This document shows positions 1 through 13,960 of a stretch of 64,000 bases of DNA, in pieces (position 1 is the stretch's first letter; each line of letters opens with the position of its first letter). Location: the NCBI GenBank assembly GCA_016946835.1, contig JACVTC010000075.1, forward strand, positions 820,001 to 884,000, given 5' to 3'. Below the pieces are notes generated by a model that worked only from the letters and a program-made list of their open reading frames with translations, searched no databases and was not told the origin of the DNA. A program made the position numbers and the translations under genes. This DNA comes from Neocallimastix lanati (nom. inval.) (lineage: Eukaryota; Neocallimastigomycota; Neocallimastigomycetes; Neocallimastigales; Neocallimastigaceae).

Positions 1-149
1 TATAAATGATTATGTAATTATTAAAACAAGTTTGATTTAAAATTAATATATTTAATTAATATATTTTTATATATAAAGATATTTGTAATAACTCTTCATT
101 ATTTATATAATAGTTCATTATAGAAAAAAAAATTTTTTTTTAAATTCAC

Positions 150-200
<51 letters not shown>

Positions 201-232
201 TATATATATTGTATTATTTAAATGGAACATAC
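1..232 (-). other. Partial intron 2 of the transportin gene
   Basis: The sequence below the GTATGT donor (227-232) has no coding character. It holds a long (TAA)n microsatellite at about 152-200, and the next exon lies outside the window. Confidence 0.7.
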
Positions 233-1153
233 TTCAACAACATAAGTTTCTGGGTGATCTAATAATTTATCAAGACTTGGTAAAATTTCTGGCCATGATT
301 CTAAACCATATATATTAATGATAGTAGATATTAAAGTACCAGAAGTTAACCTTATCATTTTATCCTTATCTATAAGCGTTTGAATTGAAGCTTCCTTAGC
401 ATGTGCTATAGTATCCGGAGTTATGTTACTATTAGAATTAATAATGTTATTCTTTAGATATAATCCTGATTGATTACGCATATAAATGTTAGATTGTGGA
501 AGGTTTGGGGTAGCAAAAATGTATATTAAATAATTGTTAAAATCAGGGATAGCATTGAAAGATTGAAGTTGCTATTAAATTTAAGACATTTCATTTACAA
601 GTATGTAAATTTATCAATATATATATGTATAAATGAAATTTGAAATTTATTAAATTATTGTTATAAAAATTTAAAATTTAAAATTTATTTTTTATAACTT
701 GACAATTCAATTAAAGACTTATTATTTTTATTTATATTAAACTAATAAAATTTAAATAGAATTTAATATTTTAATTAATATGATAAATAAAATTTTCGTT
801 ATTAATAATTACATTGAATATATCTATTAATTTACTAATAGAATTGATAATAACTATTTATATTATTTTTATTTTTTTTTTTTTTTTTAAAATAATTCAA
901 CTTTCTAAATTATTTAATATTATAAATTATTTATTGTATATAAAAATAAGTTATATTTCATATAATATTTATAATTATGATTTCCAAAAAAATAAAATAA
1001 AATAAAATAAAATAAAATAAAATAAAATAACAAAAAAATAATGCTTATACTTACATTGTAAACCATCATTTGAACATTACTATCTGGTGATTGAGCCTTT
1101 ATTAAAAGGTCAATTAATTGATTTAAACTAGTTGGATCTGGTTGCCAGCTCAT
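233..1153 (-). CDS. KAP104: Transportin (karyopherin beta-2, Kap104-like), exons 1 and 2, 5' part of gene
   Basis: Nuclear import receptor of the importin-beta family; in other eukaryotes it carries PY-NLS cargo such as hnRNP proteins through the nuclear pore. Exon 1 is 1055-1153 (33 codons, starting MSWQPDPTSLNQLIDLL) and ends at a GTAAGT donor. Exon 2 is 233-571 (113 codons), opening after an AG acceptor with QLQSFNAIPDFNNYL and ending at a GTATGT donor. The exons join in frame. The joined product follows the N-terminal HEAT repeats of transportin closely: a W-x-P start, LL..QSPD, PDFNNYL, a segment like LSGLILKNN, and a GILITTI-like segment followed by WPEILPSLDKLLD. The reading frame runs into a stop just past the second donor, so exon 3 lies beyond position 1. 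The ATG at 1151-1153 is chosen because the homology starts there. Only about 146 residues of a roughly 900-residue family are in the window. The identification rests on recalled family features, not a search. Confidence 0.88.
572..1054 (-). other. Intron 1 of the transportin gene
   Basis: A 483-bp intron between the GTAAGT donor (1049-1054) and the AG acceptor (572-573). It is almost pure A/T and contains a (TTTTA)n pentamer tract near 986-1030. Splicing it joins the two coding segments in frame. Confidence 0.82.
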
Positions 1154-2044
1154 TCTTGTTATATGTATATGAATATGTATATGTATATGTATAAATAAAA
1201 AATATTAAAATATTAAAATATAAAAAATTGATAGAAAATATATCAATAATATCTAAAGTTTTTAATAATAATCCTTCTTTTTTTTTAATTTTTAATTATT
1301 TCAATAATGAAAGAAAAAACTATCGTCTTTTCAAACAAACTTTAGAAAGTCTAATAAAAATAATAATAATAAAGAGGAAAAAAAATAATTGTAAAACAAT
1401 ATATATATGATAATTTTAATTATATTTTCATAAATATAGTTAAAATTTATAAATTTAATATTATAAATATAATTAAATTATAAAAAAGTAATTTTGATTT
1501 AAATGATTTTAAAAAAAAGAAAAAAACAACAAAAAAAATATTATAATATATTATATTAAACTGATTTAATTTAAATTAATATATTAAAATTTAAAGTTTA
1601 TATTAAATCTTTAAAAAAAAAAAAAAGAAAAAAAAAAGATATGAAAGAATAATAAAATATAAATATTATATATATAAATATAAATCTATATATATTTTTA
1701 TAGTATAAAAATAAAAAAGATTAATTTTACATTCATTATATTTTATAGTAAAATAATAATAAAATAAAATAATTATTTATTATTAACAATATTTTAATAT
1801 ATATATATTAATATAAATTTAATATAATTGATACAATATCCTCTCCAATTTTTTTTTTTATTTTTTTTAAAAACTATTTTACCATGGTATTTAGCCAGAA
1901 TAATTTGAAGTATTGCTTTACTACATAATGAATTAGTGACTTTTTCTACATCAATAATACAATAAATTTATTGGATACATCCAATAATTTTATTACTTTT
2001 ATTATTATTAAAAGTACAAATTCATAAAATTAATTATAAAAAAT

Positions 2045-2515
2045 ATAATGCATTATTTATTATTCAATTATTTATTATTCAATTATTTATTATTCAATTA
2101 TTTATTATATATTATTTATTATATATTATTTATTATTTAATTATTTATTTATTATTTATTATTTATTATTTATTATTTATTATTCAATTATTTATTATTT
2201 ATTATTTATTATTTATTATTTATTATTTATTATTTATTATTTATTATTTATCATTTATTATTTATTATTTATTATTCAATTATTTATTATTTATTATTCA
2301 ATTATTTATTATTTATTATTTATTATTCAATTATTTATTATTCAATTATTTATTATTTATTATTTATTATTTATTATTTATTATTTATTATTTATTATTT
2401 ATTATTTATTATTTATTATTTATTATTTATTATTCAATTATTTATTATTCAATTATTTATTATTCAATTATTTATTATTCAATTATTTATTATATATTAT
2501 TTATTTAATATTTAA
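2045..2515. repeat. Interrupted heptamer array, TTTATTA type
   Basis: About 470 bp of TTTATTA units (period 7), repeatedly interrupted by the variant TTATTCAATTATT. The same two motifs, in the reverse complement, make up the arrays near 14.8, 16.1-16.6 and 17.9-18.1 kb, so this is a family of dispersed minisatellites. Confidence 0.85.
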
Positions 2516-3056
2516 TATTTAATATTTATTTTTTTTTTGTACAACTATTAATAATAAAAAATTTAATCAATTATCCACAATTTCTTTTTTTATCTTTTAA
2601 AATTTATTTAAAACAAAAAAAATATTTATATATATAAAATAAAAAATAAATAAAAATTAAAACAAAAAACCATTCAAAATTTTATAATAATTAAATATTA
2701 TAATAATTTTTTTATTAATTTTTTTTCATAAACTTATTTAAATAAACTTTTAATTTTTTTTTTTTATTGAAGTTAACAAATAATTTTTTTTTTTTACCAA
2801 GAATTTAAATAAATATCTTTTTTTTTTTTTTTTTTTTTTATTTATTTATTGAAATAAAAAATTAAAAAAATATATATATATATATTTATATATTTATATA
2901 TATATAAATTTTATTAAATAATTATATAATAGTTTCTTCTAAAGTAAATAAATTAATGGTAAATTTATAAATATTATTAATTTGTGAAAATTTCGAAATT
3001 AATTTTAGTAAATCTTACAAACAAAAAAAGCCTAATCTTTACTAAAAAATAAAATT

Positions 3057-3165
3057 TAATTAAGAATGCAAACTCGTAAGATGAGATAAACTCTTCGTTG
3101 TGGTGTTATTAAGAATTACAACATCCAAACGACATTGATGTTGTTCTTACTAATATCAAAAAAAA
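3057..3165. other. Higher-complexity patch of unknown nature
   Basis: A roughly 110-bp stretch with far more G and C than its surroundings. It contains short complementary segments (AACATC/GATGTT, and TCGTT paired with AACGA around a longer imperfect stem). None of the three frames on either strand is convincing, and I see no tRNA B box or snoRNA C/D box. It could be a degraded RNA gene or transposon scrap. Confidence 0.25.
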
Positions 3166-4482
3166 AAATAAATAAATAATATTCAAAAAATTAAAATTAA
3201 AATAGAAATAAAAAAAAAATAAATATAAATATTAAATAAAAATAAAAATAAAGTATAAAAAATAAAAATAAATAATAAAAATAAAAAATAAAAAATATAA
3301 ATATAAATATAAATATAAATATAAATAAATAAGTAAATAAATAATATTAAAATATATATAATATTTAAATATTATATTTATTTTATTTTAAAATATTAAA
3401 AAACATTCAAACATATATATATATCTAACCATAAATATATTTAATTTTTTGGTTATAGTAATTTATTATGATTATTATTATTTTCAATAAAAATATAAAA
3501 CTAAATAATTAATTTATGTATAAAGTTTAAATTATAGAATAAATCAATCATAAATTATATTAATGATAATGAATAAAATTAGTGTAAAACATAATACTTT
3601 ATTTAAAGTATTATTATAAAGTTGACATTAAAATATACTTTCAAGTATAATAGTAAATAATAGAAAATATTATTAATTGTTAAGAGTTAAGAATTAAGAG
3701 TTTACAATTAGGTATGTCGACTTTAATTCATAAATTTTATGATAAAGAATTACTTCGAACTTCATTATTCTTTTCTCCTATTATATTGTGGCTTGTACAC
3801 TATTTATACTAAAAAACCAAATAGCTTTTATATATATATATATATATATATATCTTTTCACTTTGTAGTTTTATCAATAATTACAGGAGGAAATAAACTG
3901 AAATATTGAATCTTAATAAATTATTAAACAATTTCCATTTATTTACTAATAAGCTTAAATGGTTAGAATAATATCAATAGTTATAAAATGTAATCAATCA
4001 TAATATCCCATGATATTTAGTTATAAAGCACACTAACATATAATCAACCATTTTATTTTTAAGCTAATTTTCTCTAAATATTTAAAAAATTCTCTTTAAG
4101 GAATTAAAAATTATTATTATAACCATTATCATAAATATAATAAAAAAAATAATAATATATTTAATAGTAATACTTTTTAATAATTTTTTTATATTTTTTA
4201 ACAAAATTCTTATAATAAAAACAAAATTTTAACCAATATAAAAGATTCTCTTTTAAAACTTAGTGTCTTATTAGTTTATTATAATAATCTCATTTAGTAG
4301 ATAAGAATCTTAGGTTTAATTATATATATATATATATATATATTTTTAGCTATGGTTGAATAGTAGCCAATTAAAAAAAAAAAAAAGTCTTTTCCTTATA
4401 TTTATTATTCCACTAAATATAAAAATGAAAAAAAAAAAAAAAAAAAAAAAAAATCCAATAACCATTACTATTACGATTTTTC

Positions 4483-4544
<62 letters not shown>

Positions 4545-4796
4545 TTTAGAATATATATTTGAAAAAATAATATAATAAAATGAAAAAAAAAAAAAAAATG
4601 GAATAAAATTGGATAAATTAAAACCAACATTCACCTACATGCAACCATAAAGGTTAAATAATAATAATAATAGTAATAATAGTAATAAGTAATAATAAAA
4701 CAAAAAATATCTACAATCAAAAATTTCTCATGTTTTAAGTTTATTTAACCTAATTAATATTTTAAATTTAAACTCATTTTTAAGTAATATGAATGA

Positions 4797-4844
<48 letters not shown>

Positions 4845-5221
4845 TAATTATATAAAACGTGAATTAAAAAAAAGGTCTATAGAGTAACATATTAATATTT
4901 TGAGATATCAATAAATAAATAAAAGAATGAAAAAAAACAAAAAATTAAAAAAAAAAAAAAAAAAAAAATAATAATAATTTATAAAAAATTTTTTTTTGTT
5001 TTCTAATCTATCTAAAAATTTTATAACTTTGACTTTTAATTACTTTTATTATAATTATTATTATTACTATGATATTATTTTTTATTTTTTATTTTTTATT
5101 TTTTATTAATGATTATTATTATTATTATTATGATAATAAATATTATGATTATGATTATGATTATTTTACTTTATTATTATTATTATTTTTTTTATTTTAC
5201 ATTCTTTTCTTATTCTTCTTC

Positions 5222-5965
5222 TTAACATCTATCTAAGGGTATACCACACCATTGATCATTTTCGATACCCCAGTTACCGTCGTTATCGACTTCTACCACT
5301 TGACATCCTTGACAACAGGAATAACCTAAACGTTCAGACCAACAAGTCTTCACCTGTTGAGAAGCACTAGCTCCATAAGGAGTTAAACCACACCAGTTAT
5401 TGGTATTTTCATCAAAGCCCCAATCTCCATCATTATCAGTATAATAAACTTTATTATTATTAGAGGAACAACATGGGTAACCTAATTTTTCTGATGTACA
5501 TTTGATTGGATTGGATGCTGAATCGTTACGTTCAGGTAATGTTGAATCATCATAAGTGAACGTTTGATTGGGTGAAATGGATTTAACAAATGGTAATTGT
5601 TTAACTTTATCAATGATAGTGGAAGTAAGATAAGCATAAAGACAAGTTCTTTCATTAGTTGTAGAGATAGGATAAACATAAGGTGAATTTCCATATGTTT
5701 TAATATTAAAATCTTTATTTGCTTCAAATTCTTTTTCCATTTTATCAAGTTGAGATGGGTCATGATAACTATCTTTATTTTGAACGATCAATTCATGAAT
5801 TTCGTCACAAACTGAATTAATAAATTCTTTAAATTGGGCACTTTTATTGTCGCTGAAAGTATGTGAAACGTATACCAAATAAGAACCTTCAGAAAGTGCT
5901 TGAATAGTGCTGATTAAAAAAGTTGTAATTAAACTTAAAACGAAGAAAATATTAATAGTTTTCAT
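5222..5965 (-). CDS. Secreted protein with I9-inhibitor-like domain and two C-terminal fungal dockerins
   Basis: 247 residues. A signal peptide spans about 1-24 (hydrophobic [14 protein letters not shown], small residues before LSEG). Residues 28-138 resemble a protease-propeptide or inhibitor I9 fold: a strand [10 protein letters not shown], a helix around 44-61, and near the end AYLT...[14 protein letters not shown], where I9 domains have their ...V.S.EPDQ strand. Residues 156-193 and 208-241 are two fungal dockerins, each with a first Cys, a G-Y-x-C-C motif, D-x-D-G-(D/N)-W-G and a final W-C-G. Fungal dockerins anchor secreted proteins to scaffoldins in the cellulosome, so the inferred role is a protease inhibitor or chaperone displayed on the complex. 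No catalytic protease domain follows, so it is not a subtilisin zymogen as it stands. The paralogues at 11858-12427 and 18792-19220 lie on the same strand. The dockerin call is firm; the I9 call is an inference from pattern. Confidence 0.85.
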   Translation of the reverse strand: MKTINIFFVLSLITTFLISTIQALSEGSYLVYVSHTFSDNKSAQFKEFINSVCDEIHELIVQNKDSYHDPSQLDKMEKEFEANKDFNIKTYGNSPYVYPISTTNERTCLYAYLTSTIIDKVKQLPFVKSISPNQTFTYDDSTLPERNDSASNPIKCTSEKLGYPCCSSNNNKVYYTDNDGDWGFDENTNNWCGLTPYGASASQQVKTCWSERLGYSCCQGCQVVEVDNDGNWGIENDQWCGIPLDRC

Positions 5966-6945
5966 TTTTTTTTCTTTTTTATTTCCTTCTCTTATATGTT
6001 TATTTAAGTTGTAAAATAATAAAGTTTTTTTTTTTTTTTTTTTTGTCTTTTAATTTGAATTTGAATTTTAAATTAGTTCAACTTTTATTTAAATTTCTTT
6101 TTTAATATCTATACACTCTGAATTTTATTTTAATTATTAGTAATTATTATTATGGCTATTAATATTCCACAAAAGAAATTGAATAATAAAATACTAATTT
6201 TTTTTTTTAAAATAAATGAATGATTATAATTATTCAATAATTATAAATTTCACCAGATTCAATACTTGAGTGCTTTTTTAATCTCAGATTAAAATATAAT
6301 AAAAACTTTTTTTTTTTTTTTTGGATATATATAAATATTACACAATATTGCTAGTATTTATTATTACTAAGTAATTTATTTTTTCTTAAATTAGAATATA
6401 AAAGTTCTTTTTATTTATATATATATATTTTTGTTTTTTTTTTTTATAGTTTTAATTTTAAAGATTAAAAGTTAATAGAGTAAAAAAGAACTACCTATAT
6501 ACAAAATTATATTTACCACTTTATTATATCAAAAAAAAAAAAAATAAAAAAATGAATAAAAAAAAAAAAAAAATTTTTTTTATTAAAAAAAGTTTATAAT
6601 ATATTAATTTGTTATTATAATTAATAAAAATTTATTGTATGTAAATGTAAATGTATGTACATATAATAAAAATTAAAAATGAAAATGATATTAAATAAAG
6701 ATAATAAAAAAATATTGATATATATATATGTACAAAAAAGGATTATATTAAAATAATTATTCATTTATAATTATTAATAATTATTTTAATATGATATTAT
6801 ATAATAATTTTATTATTTGTTTTATAATAAATTTAATTATAAGGAAAATGATAATATTATATTAGCTAATATATAAAATAAAGAAAAGAAAATATTAAAA
6901 TAGAATTATTATACATAATAGTAACTAAATGAATAAATAATTAAC

Positions 6946-7008
<63 letters not shown>

Positions 7009-8026
7009 AATAAAAATAAATGAAAAAAAAAAATAAAAAAATTAAAAAGTTTAATAATTAATAATTTTAGGTAAAATAAATTAATTTTAACATGAAGATT
7101 GATTGTGTTACATTTTATTTTTTTTTTTAACTTTTTTTTTTTTTTTAAATCTTTTTTTAAATTTTTTTATTATTATTAATTTTAAATTGATGTTAAATAA
7201 AAAAAAAAAAAAAAAAAAAATAAAAATAAGAAAAAGTCTTAAAAATAAAATAAAATAAAATATATATAATATATATAATAAATTGAAAAGATAAAATGAA
7301 AAAGATAGAAAAATAATAAAAATAAAATTTTTTTTTATTATTGAAATTATATAAATAAATATATATATAACTTTTTTTTTCTAATTTTAATTTTAATTAT
7401 ATTTTTTTAATTGTAAAAAGTATAAAAGAAAAGAAATAGAAAAAAACAGAATATAGAATATAGAATATGAAATATAAAATATTGTATATAAAATATAAAA
7501 TATTAAATGTATAAAATATTAAATATATAAAATAATAAATATAAAAAATATTAAATGTATATAATATTAAATATATAAAATAATAAATATAAAAAATATT
7601 AAATATATAAAATATTAAATATAAATGAAAAAAAAAAAATACTTAAACTCATTCCCTTTTTTTTCTATAATAATTTCCTTTTAATATGTTGTTTGGGATA
7701 CTTTGTGATAAGAAAAGATTACTAACAATAAAGCACCAGTAATAATAATAATAATTTATCTTTTATTACCATTTTTTCTCTTATTTATTATTTATTATTT
7801 TTTATTATTATTATTATTATTATTAAAAATACAATTCTACTACTTCTATAATTATTATTATTAAAGAAGTAATACCAAGAAAATAATCAAAATATATTAA
7901 AGTGTATTAGATTAAGAAAATCCTAAAAGATAAATGAATAATAATAAAACATTTAATTAATTTTTATTTTATCTTAATTTTTATTTTTATTTCATCTTAA
8001 TAATTTTTATAATTATTATTATTATA

Positions 8027-8089
<63 letters not shown>

Positions 8090-8877
8090 AATAATAATAT
8101 TTTTTAATATTTTAATATTTTGTCATGTTTTGGTTTTTTTTTTATTAATTATTATTATTATTATTATTTTTTTATAATTCAATGTTTTATATTTGAATAT
8201 AATTGAATATAAAAAAAAAAAAAAAAAAAAGAAACAAAAAATAATGGTAATCTTTTTTTTAATATATACAGAATGAATGACCAAATCAATTGAACTTTAA
8301 TGACTATTTTTTTTTTTTTGGTAATTAATTTTAATACATTATTATTTAATTATTTAATTATTTAACATTTAATATTTAACATTATAATTATTTAATATTA
8401 TAATTATTTAATATTATTTTGTACTACCTTAGGTTTTAAAAAATTTCAGAATATCTTTTTTTTTTTTTTTTTTTTATATAATTTTCATCCAATATACATA
8501 ATATAAATTATATAAATATTAGTTTAAAGGATAAATAATATGACTTTTAACTTAAATATAAAAATTAAAATAGTTTTTAATAATTGATTACATTTATTAT
8601 ATAATAAATAATATGATCTAATTATAGAAAAAAAAAAAAAGAAAAAAAAGAAGCTAATCAGTATTTTAAAAGATTTAATTAATAATAATAAATAATTTGG
8701 TATTGAATGTAATCTTAGGTATAATGAAAAGATATGAAGCGCACAAAGTGCCTAAAATGTTGTTGAATATATATATATATATTTTATAGGGAGAAATTTT
8801 ATTAATTAATTAATTAATTAATTTAATTAATTATATTTTTATTTTATTATAATGTTAATTATTAAAATCAAAAATCT

Positions 8878-9112
8878 TTTGTCATTAAGTGCAAAAGAGT
8901 ATAACTATAATAAAATACAACTTAATTTTTTATATATTTAATTTATATCATTCTTATTTATAAAGGATGCTTATATCAATTTATTATATTTTTAATATTA
9001 TATTTTATAAAAAATATAATATTATATTATACTTTTATAAGCATCCTTTATAAATAAGAAAAAATTAAGTTGTATTTCATTGTAGTTACATTCTTTTGCA
9101 CTTAATGACAAA
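8878..9112. mobile_element. Fold-back (MITE-like) element
   Basis: The ends are a perfect 20-bp inverted repeat (TTTGTCATTAAGTGCAAAAG at the left, its complement at the right). Pairing continues imperfectly inward for about 100 bp per arm, including the segments around ACAACTTAATTTTT and CTTATTTATAAAGGATGCTTATA. The 235-bp unit has no coding capacity, as expected of a non-autonomous DNA transposon. I cannot define a target-site duplication in this AT-rich flank, and the superfamily is unknown. Confidence 0.7.
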
Positions 9113-10573
9113 TTATTTTAATATTTCAGATAAAGGTATAATAAAATAATATATTTTTTTTTATAAAATATAATATTAAAAATATAAAAAAATTATATAA
9201 AAAAATTCATAATAAATTACTACAAAATAAGAATTTATAGAAAATATAAATTTCTTAGATATTAAACATAAATATTATTAATAGTAACATTCATATTTAC
9301 ATAAAATAAATTTATGTTTTAACATAAATTTATTTTTATCACGTTCTTTTAGATTTCTGAAGTGTTTTAAATAGAAGTAAATATTATACGTTAATGTTAT
9401 TTGTTTTTTTTTTTTTAATAAATAGTTAAATTTTTATTTGTTTAATATTTTTAGATATTTATTTATTTAATATTTATTAGTCAGTTTATTTAACTATTAT
9501 TTAAGTATTTATTTAGTTTTTAATTTATTTAATTATTTATTTAATATTTATTAATCAATTAATATAATTATTATTTAATTATTCATTTAATTTCATTTAT
9601 GTTTATATTATACTATTTACTCCAAATTTGAAGAAAATGAATTATTTCCTTTATTATTGATATGATTGATATTAAAATAATCAATGCTGTGGAGAAGAAG
9701 AAAATTGCCAATAGTGAAAAATTTAAAAATATTTATATTTTAAGTTTTTGAAAAAAAAAAAAAATTTTTTTTTTTTTGCTCTTTTTTCTTTGTGTTTTAA
9801 TATCTCCTTTTAAGGATTTATTCCGTATGAGTACGCTATACCAAAATTAATTTCATTTGATGTAAATAGTATGAGTAATAGTGAAGCATCATTACTATTA
9901 CTACAGTTTATATATATTTATATATAATTATTTTAATTATTTTTTTTTTCCTTTTTCAAAATATATAATGTAGTAACCTTAAAGAAGAGGAGATTAAGTA
10001 GCTTGAAAAAAAAAAAAAAAAAAGGCTTTCATTTTACAATTTCCATTTCATTTAATCATTTATTTTTATATAATTAAAATATCAGTATGTTAAATTATTT
10101 TTGTTTTATAATTATTATTTTTATTTTACAATTATAAATTTAATAAATATAAATATAAATAGATATAAAATAAATAAATATAAAAAGTTGTTAATATCTA
10201 TTGACTTATTCATAAAGTATATATGATAAAAAAATTTCAATATAAAGATTAAGATTAAATTTTATACTCTCTTTAATCACTTTTTTTTTTTTTAAGTTAT
10301 TATTTATTATTTATTCATTATTATTTATTCATTATTATTTTTTATTTATTTAATATTTTTTATTTATTTATTTATTATTTAATTATATATTATTTATATA
10401 TAGAACTTTTTTTTTATTATATTAATATTTATGATATGGAACTTTTTATTATTCATTATTTGTTGCTATTATTTATATATTAATTTATTAATTCATTTAT
10501 TTATTTATTAAAAAAAATTTTAATTAAAAAAATATTACAGTAAATTAAAATACGAAATAAATAAATAGATAGA

Positions 10574-10612
<39 letters not shown>

Positions 10613-11006
10613 ATATATATATATATTTTTTTACTCCTATTTAAAAATGAAAAAATGCCGCTTTTCTAAACCAATTAAAATTGTTTTCAATTTAATTATA
10701 AAATAAGAACAAAATAAAGATAAAAGATGACCATAATAATAATAATAATAATTAAATTGTTATTAATAATTTAATATGATTTTTTAAAGGTTTGACCTTT
10801 TTTTTTAATTTTTTTATTATTATTTTTTTTTTTTTACTTAATTATTTAGTTATTTATTATTAATTGTTTTCTTTAATTTTCTTTGATTTATTATGTCTTA
10901 AATAAAAAAAAATAATAATAATAGTATGGAGGTTCCTTCATCAGAAGGATCATTGGAAAATTATAAAATAAGGAAGAGAAAGTTAAATAAATTATAACTA
11001 TTAATA

Positions 11007-11042
<36 letters not shown>

Positions 11043-11275
11043 TTAGATTAGGATTAAAGTTTATAAAATAATATTTATTAAAAAAAAAAACTTTGAAAAA
11101 AAATATATGAAATTTTTCTACATTAATATATATATATATAAAAAAAAACTAAATTATGAGTATTAAGTAATATATATATATATATATTATACACCTACAA
11201 ATCACACATCATTATAAATTAATAATAGTACAAGACCACATTTTTAATTCAACTTTAACTTTTTTTTTTTTTTTT

Positions 11276-11391
11276 ATTATTTTCATTATTAATGAAAATT
11301 AAATATCACAGATATTTAATGACTTTATTCTTTTTTTATTATTTTCATTATTAAGGAAAATTAAATATCACAGATATTTAATGACTTTATT
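11276..11391. repeat. Direct tandem duplication, 62-bp period
   Basis: The block ATTATTTTCATTATTAA...ATATCACAGATATTTAATGACTTTATTC occurs twice at a 62-bp spacing with only a couple of differences. Each copy holds a small palindrome (AAATATC..GATATTT). No coding potential. Confidence 0.75.
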
Positions 11392-11857
11392 CAATATTAC
11401 ATAATATACAGATTTTAATTCTATTCTGTCTTATAGAATTATTATTATTATTTTTTTATTTAATTTTTTTTTACGTTGTTAAACATTAACAACTGTTTTA
11501 GTATTCATGATTAATCAATAACCAAAAGAATGAAAAATTATGTAAATTATAATTTATTTTACATATAAAAATTTAAATATAGATTGATTACTGCTATTAT
11601 TTAATACTGTTCTTTTTTTTTTTTTTTATTGTTTTTATTTTTATTATTTTCTTTTAAAAAAAAATTTCATCAATTATTAAAATTAAAACAAAAAATATAC
11701 TACTGATAAATATTATATACAATATTATTAGTAGTAATTATATACATATATATAATTACTACCACTGAATAATATAATAATTTTATATAATTACTATCAC
11801 TGAATAATTATATATAATTTTTGATTTTTAAATATCAAAATAATTTTTTTTTTTTTT

Positions 11858-12427
11858 TTACATATAAGTAAGGGTAGTTTCAAAGTATGGAGTAAAACCA
11901 CACCAATTATTAGTTTTTTCATCAAATCCCCAGTCTCCATCAGTATCGACCATATAAATTTCTGTAATTTCTGGTGGACAACAAGGATAACCTTTCACTT
12001 CAGATCTACATTTATATTGGGTATTCTTCTTTCTTGAAACATCAAAATGTTTATCTGGTTCACACGATAATACAAATTTATCATTTTTTATGATTTCAGC
12101 GAGGTAATCGTTAAGGTAGGCCTTAAACCATATATCCTTTCCAATCTCTATTACCTTATAAATATACATGGCTTCACCCTCACTTTCATGTTCTTTTCCA
12201 AATTCTTCTAGTGACGTTATATACTTAAATGAAGTTTTATAACTGTTGACCATAAAATTAACTTGATCTTTCATAAATTCTACAGCATCATCATTTTGTC
12301 TCATATAATTATTTTTAATAATAATATTATAGGGTCCTTCATAGGATTTATAGTCAATTTGTTGAGCAATACATAATGTAAATATCACCAATACATTAAA
12401 TAAAAAGGAAAAACATTTGGATTTCAT
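11858..12427 (-). CDS. Secreted protein, I9-inhibitor-like region with one C-terminal fungal dockerin
   Basis: 189 residues. A signal peptide spans about 1-21 (FSFLFNVLVIFTLCIAQ). The middle part (about 30-135) is a diverged relative of the domain in the 5222-5965 protein, with a strand YNIIIKNNY, a helix around 45-62 and a late segment ending in CEPDKHFDV, where the paralogue has SPNQTFTYD. Residues 140-178 are one fungal dockerin with the first Cys, [15 protein letters not shown] and NNWCGF; the tail ends 11 residues later, where the two-dockerin paralogue goes on to its second module. Fungal cellulosomal proteins may carry one or more dockerins, so this could be functional. The middle region is too diverged to be sure of the fold. 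Same strand and about 5.9 kb from the first paralogue. Confidence 0.82.
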   Translation of the reverse strand: MKSKCFSFLFNVLVIFTLCIAQQIDYKSYEGPYNIIIKNNYMRQNDDAVEFMKDQVNFMVNSYKTSFKYITSLEEFGKEHESEGEAMYIYKVIEIGKDIWFKAYLNDYLAEIIKNDKFVLSCEPDKHFDVSRKKNTQYKCRSEVKGYPCCPPEITEIYMVDTDGDWGFDEKTNNWCGFTPYFETTLTYM

Positions 12428-13097
12428 TTTTTATTTTATTTTATTTTTTATTTTTTTAAAAAATATGGGTATATTTAATAAATGGCTGAATTTATTTTTT
12501 TTTTCAAAAACTATTTTTTAGTTTTATATTAAATATATATTTATTATATATATATATATATTTTTTTTCTTTTGGTACAATTAATTATATTCTTTGTTAT
12601 ATTTAAATATATATATACTCCTTATAGTACTTATTTAATAATTTTTTTTTTTGTTATTATATTTGAATATTTATTGACCTTTATTATTATTTCCAGCTTT
12701 TTCATATATAAAAGAGTATTTAGAAGGAATTTTTACTACTATTTATATCTTATTCAAAATATATTTGTTACAAAAAAAAAATTTTATTTGGAGTAAAATT
12801 TTATTAGTCTAAAACATAATAAGTGTAATTCATTTAATAAATTATTTTTTTATATATTAAAAACTTTAATTATAATTATTTAATTATAATTATATATTCT
12901 TTTTATTATATACATAAAATATTCATTTTGTATAGATATCTATTCATATATATATATTTTTTAATTATTTTTAATTATATTTTAATTTTTTTTTTAATAT
13001 ATTGTATTTAAAGGAATTTTTTTTTTTGTATATAAATATTCATTTAAAAAAAAAAATAGATTAATTTTAAAACAATAGAATGATTATTAAATTAGTC

Positions 13098-13153
<56 letters not shown>

Positions 13154-13960
13154 TTGTTTAGATTTAATAATAATATATAAAATAAGAAAAAGTTTTTATT
13201 TTTTTTTATTTTATTTTATTTTATTCTATTTTTTAAGGACATCCAATATGAGATAAAAAAAAAAAAGGAAAAAAAATTTTAAAATAAATTAAATTTAATA
13301 ATTATTAAAGAAAATTAAAATAAATAAAAAATAAATAAAAAATTAAATTTATAATAAATAAGATTTAATTCAAAAAAAAATATTTAATAGATATTAATTA
13401 AAAACTTTATTTATATAAAATATAAAAAATGTATATATGTATATATTATATATAATATAGCTCATAGATTTTTATTTTATTATTTTGTTTCTAGTTTTAT
13501 TTCATTTTATTTCTTTTTTTAGTTTTATAAATCATTTAATACGGTAAAACCATAAATAAGAATAATTGTACAAAAAATAATAGTAATTATAATAACAAAA
13601 AGATATAATTAACAATAAAAATAAAATATTCAATAATAAAATATTCAATAATAAAACAATAAAAATAAAACAATAAAAAAAATAAAACAATAAAAAAAAT
13701 AAAACAATAAAAAAACTAAAACAATAAAAAAACTAAAACAATAAAAATAGTAAATGTATATAAATATTAATAATAAACATTTTTTTACTTCAAAAAAAAA
13801 AATTTTAAAGTTTGTAATAGTTCATTGTTATAAATTAAAATTTTTAATTCTAGAATTGATTTTGTATAACCATAAAAGGAAAGAATTAAATTAATGACAT
13901 GTGTAAAAATTTTTTTAATATTTTGTTCACCATTTTTTATTTTTTTTTTTTTTAACAAAA

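Larger units (their letters stand above)
1154..5221. other. Gene-free AT-rich spacer
   Basis: Homopolymer runs (for example about 40 T near 4490-4538), AT dinucleotide tracts and simple repeats. I see no credible gene. The short open frames here encode runs of Lys, Phe, Ile or Tyr from low-complexity DNA. The heptamer array and a more complex 110-bp patch are listed separately. Confidence 0.7.
5966..11857. other. Gene-free AT-rich spacer
   Basis: Poly-A/T tracts, an (AAAT)n run near 6940-7010, (ATT)n near 8010-8090, and a family of TAAAATATTAAATATA-like short repeats near 7440-7630. A fold-back element (8878-9112) and a 62-bp tandem duplication (11276-11391) are listed separately. A short open stretch near 9804-9930 is considered under rejected items. 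Otherwise nothing recognisable. Confidence 0.65.

Noticed and set aside
4346-4630. Open frames of poly-Lys and poly-Phe
   Set aside because: Pure translation of A and T homopolymers on opposite strands.
9804-9930. Possible exon reading GFIPYEYAIPKLISFDVNSM after a pyrimidine-rich AG acceptor
   Set aside because: Looks exon-like, but there is no convincing donor, no partner exon and no recognised homology. It could be a fragment of an unknown gene and is too weak to annotate.
10925-11000. Short open frame MEVPSSEGSLENYKIRKRKL after an Asn-rich stretch
   Set aside because: Only about two dozen codons, no splice partners or homology.
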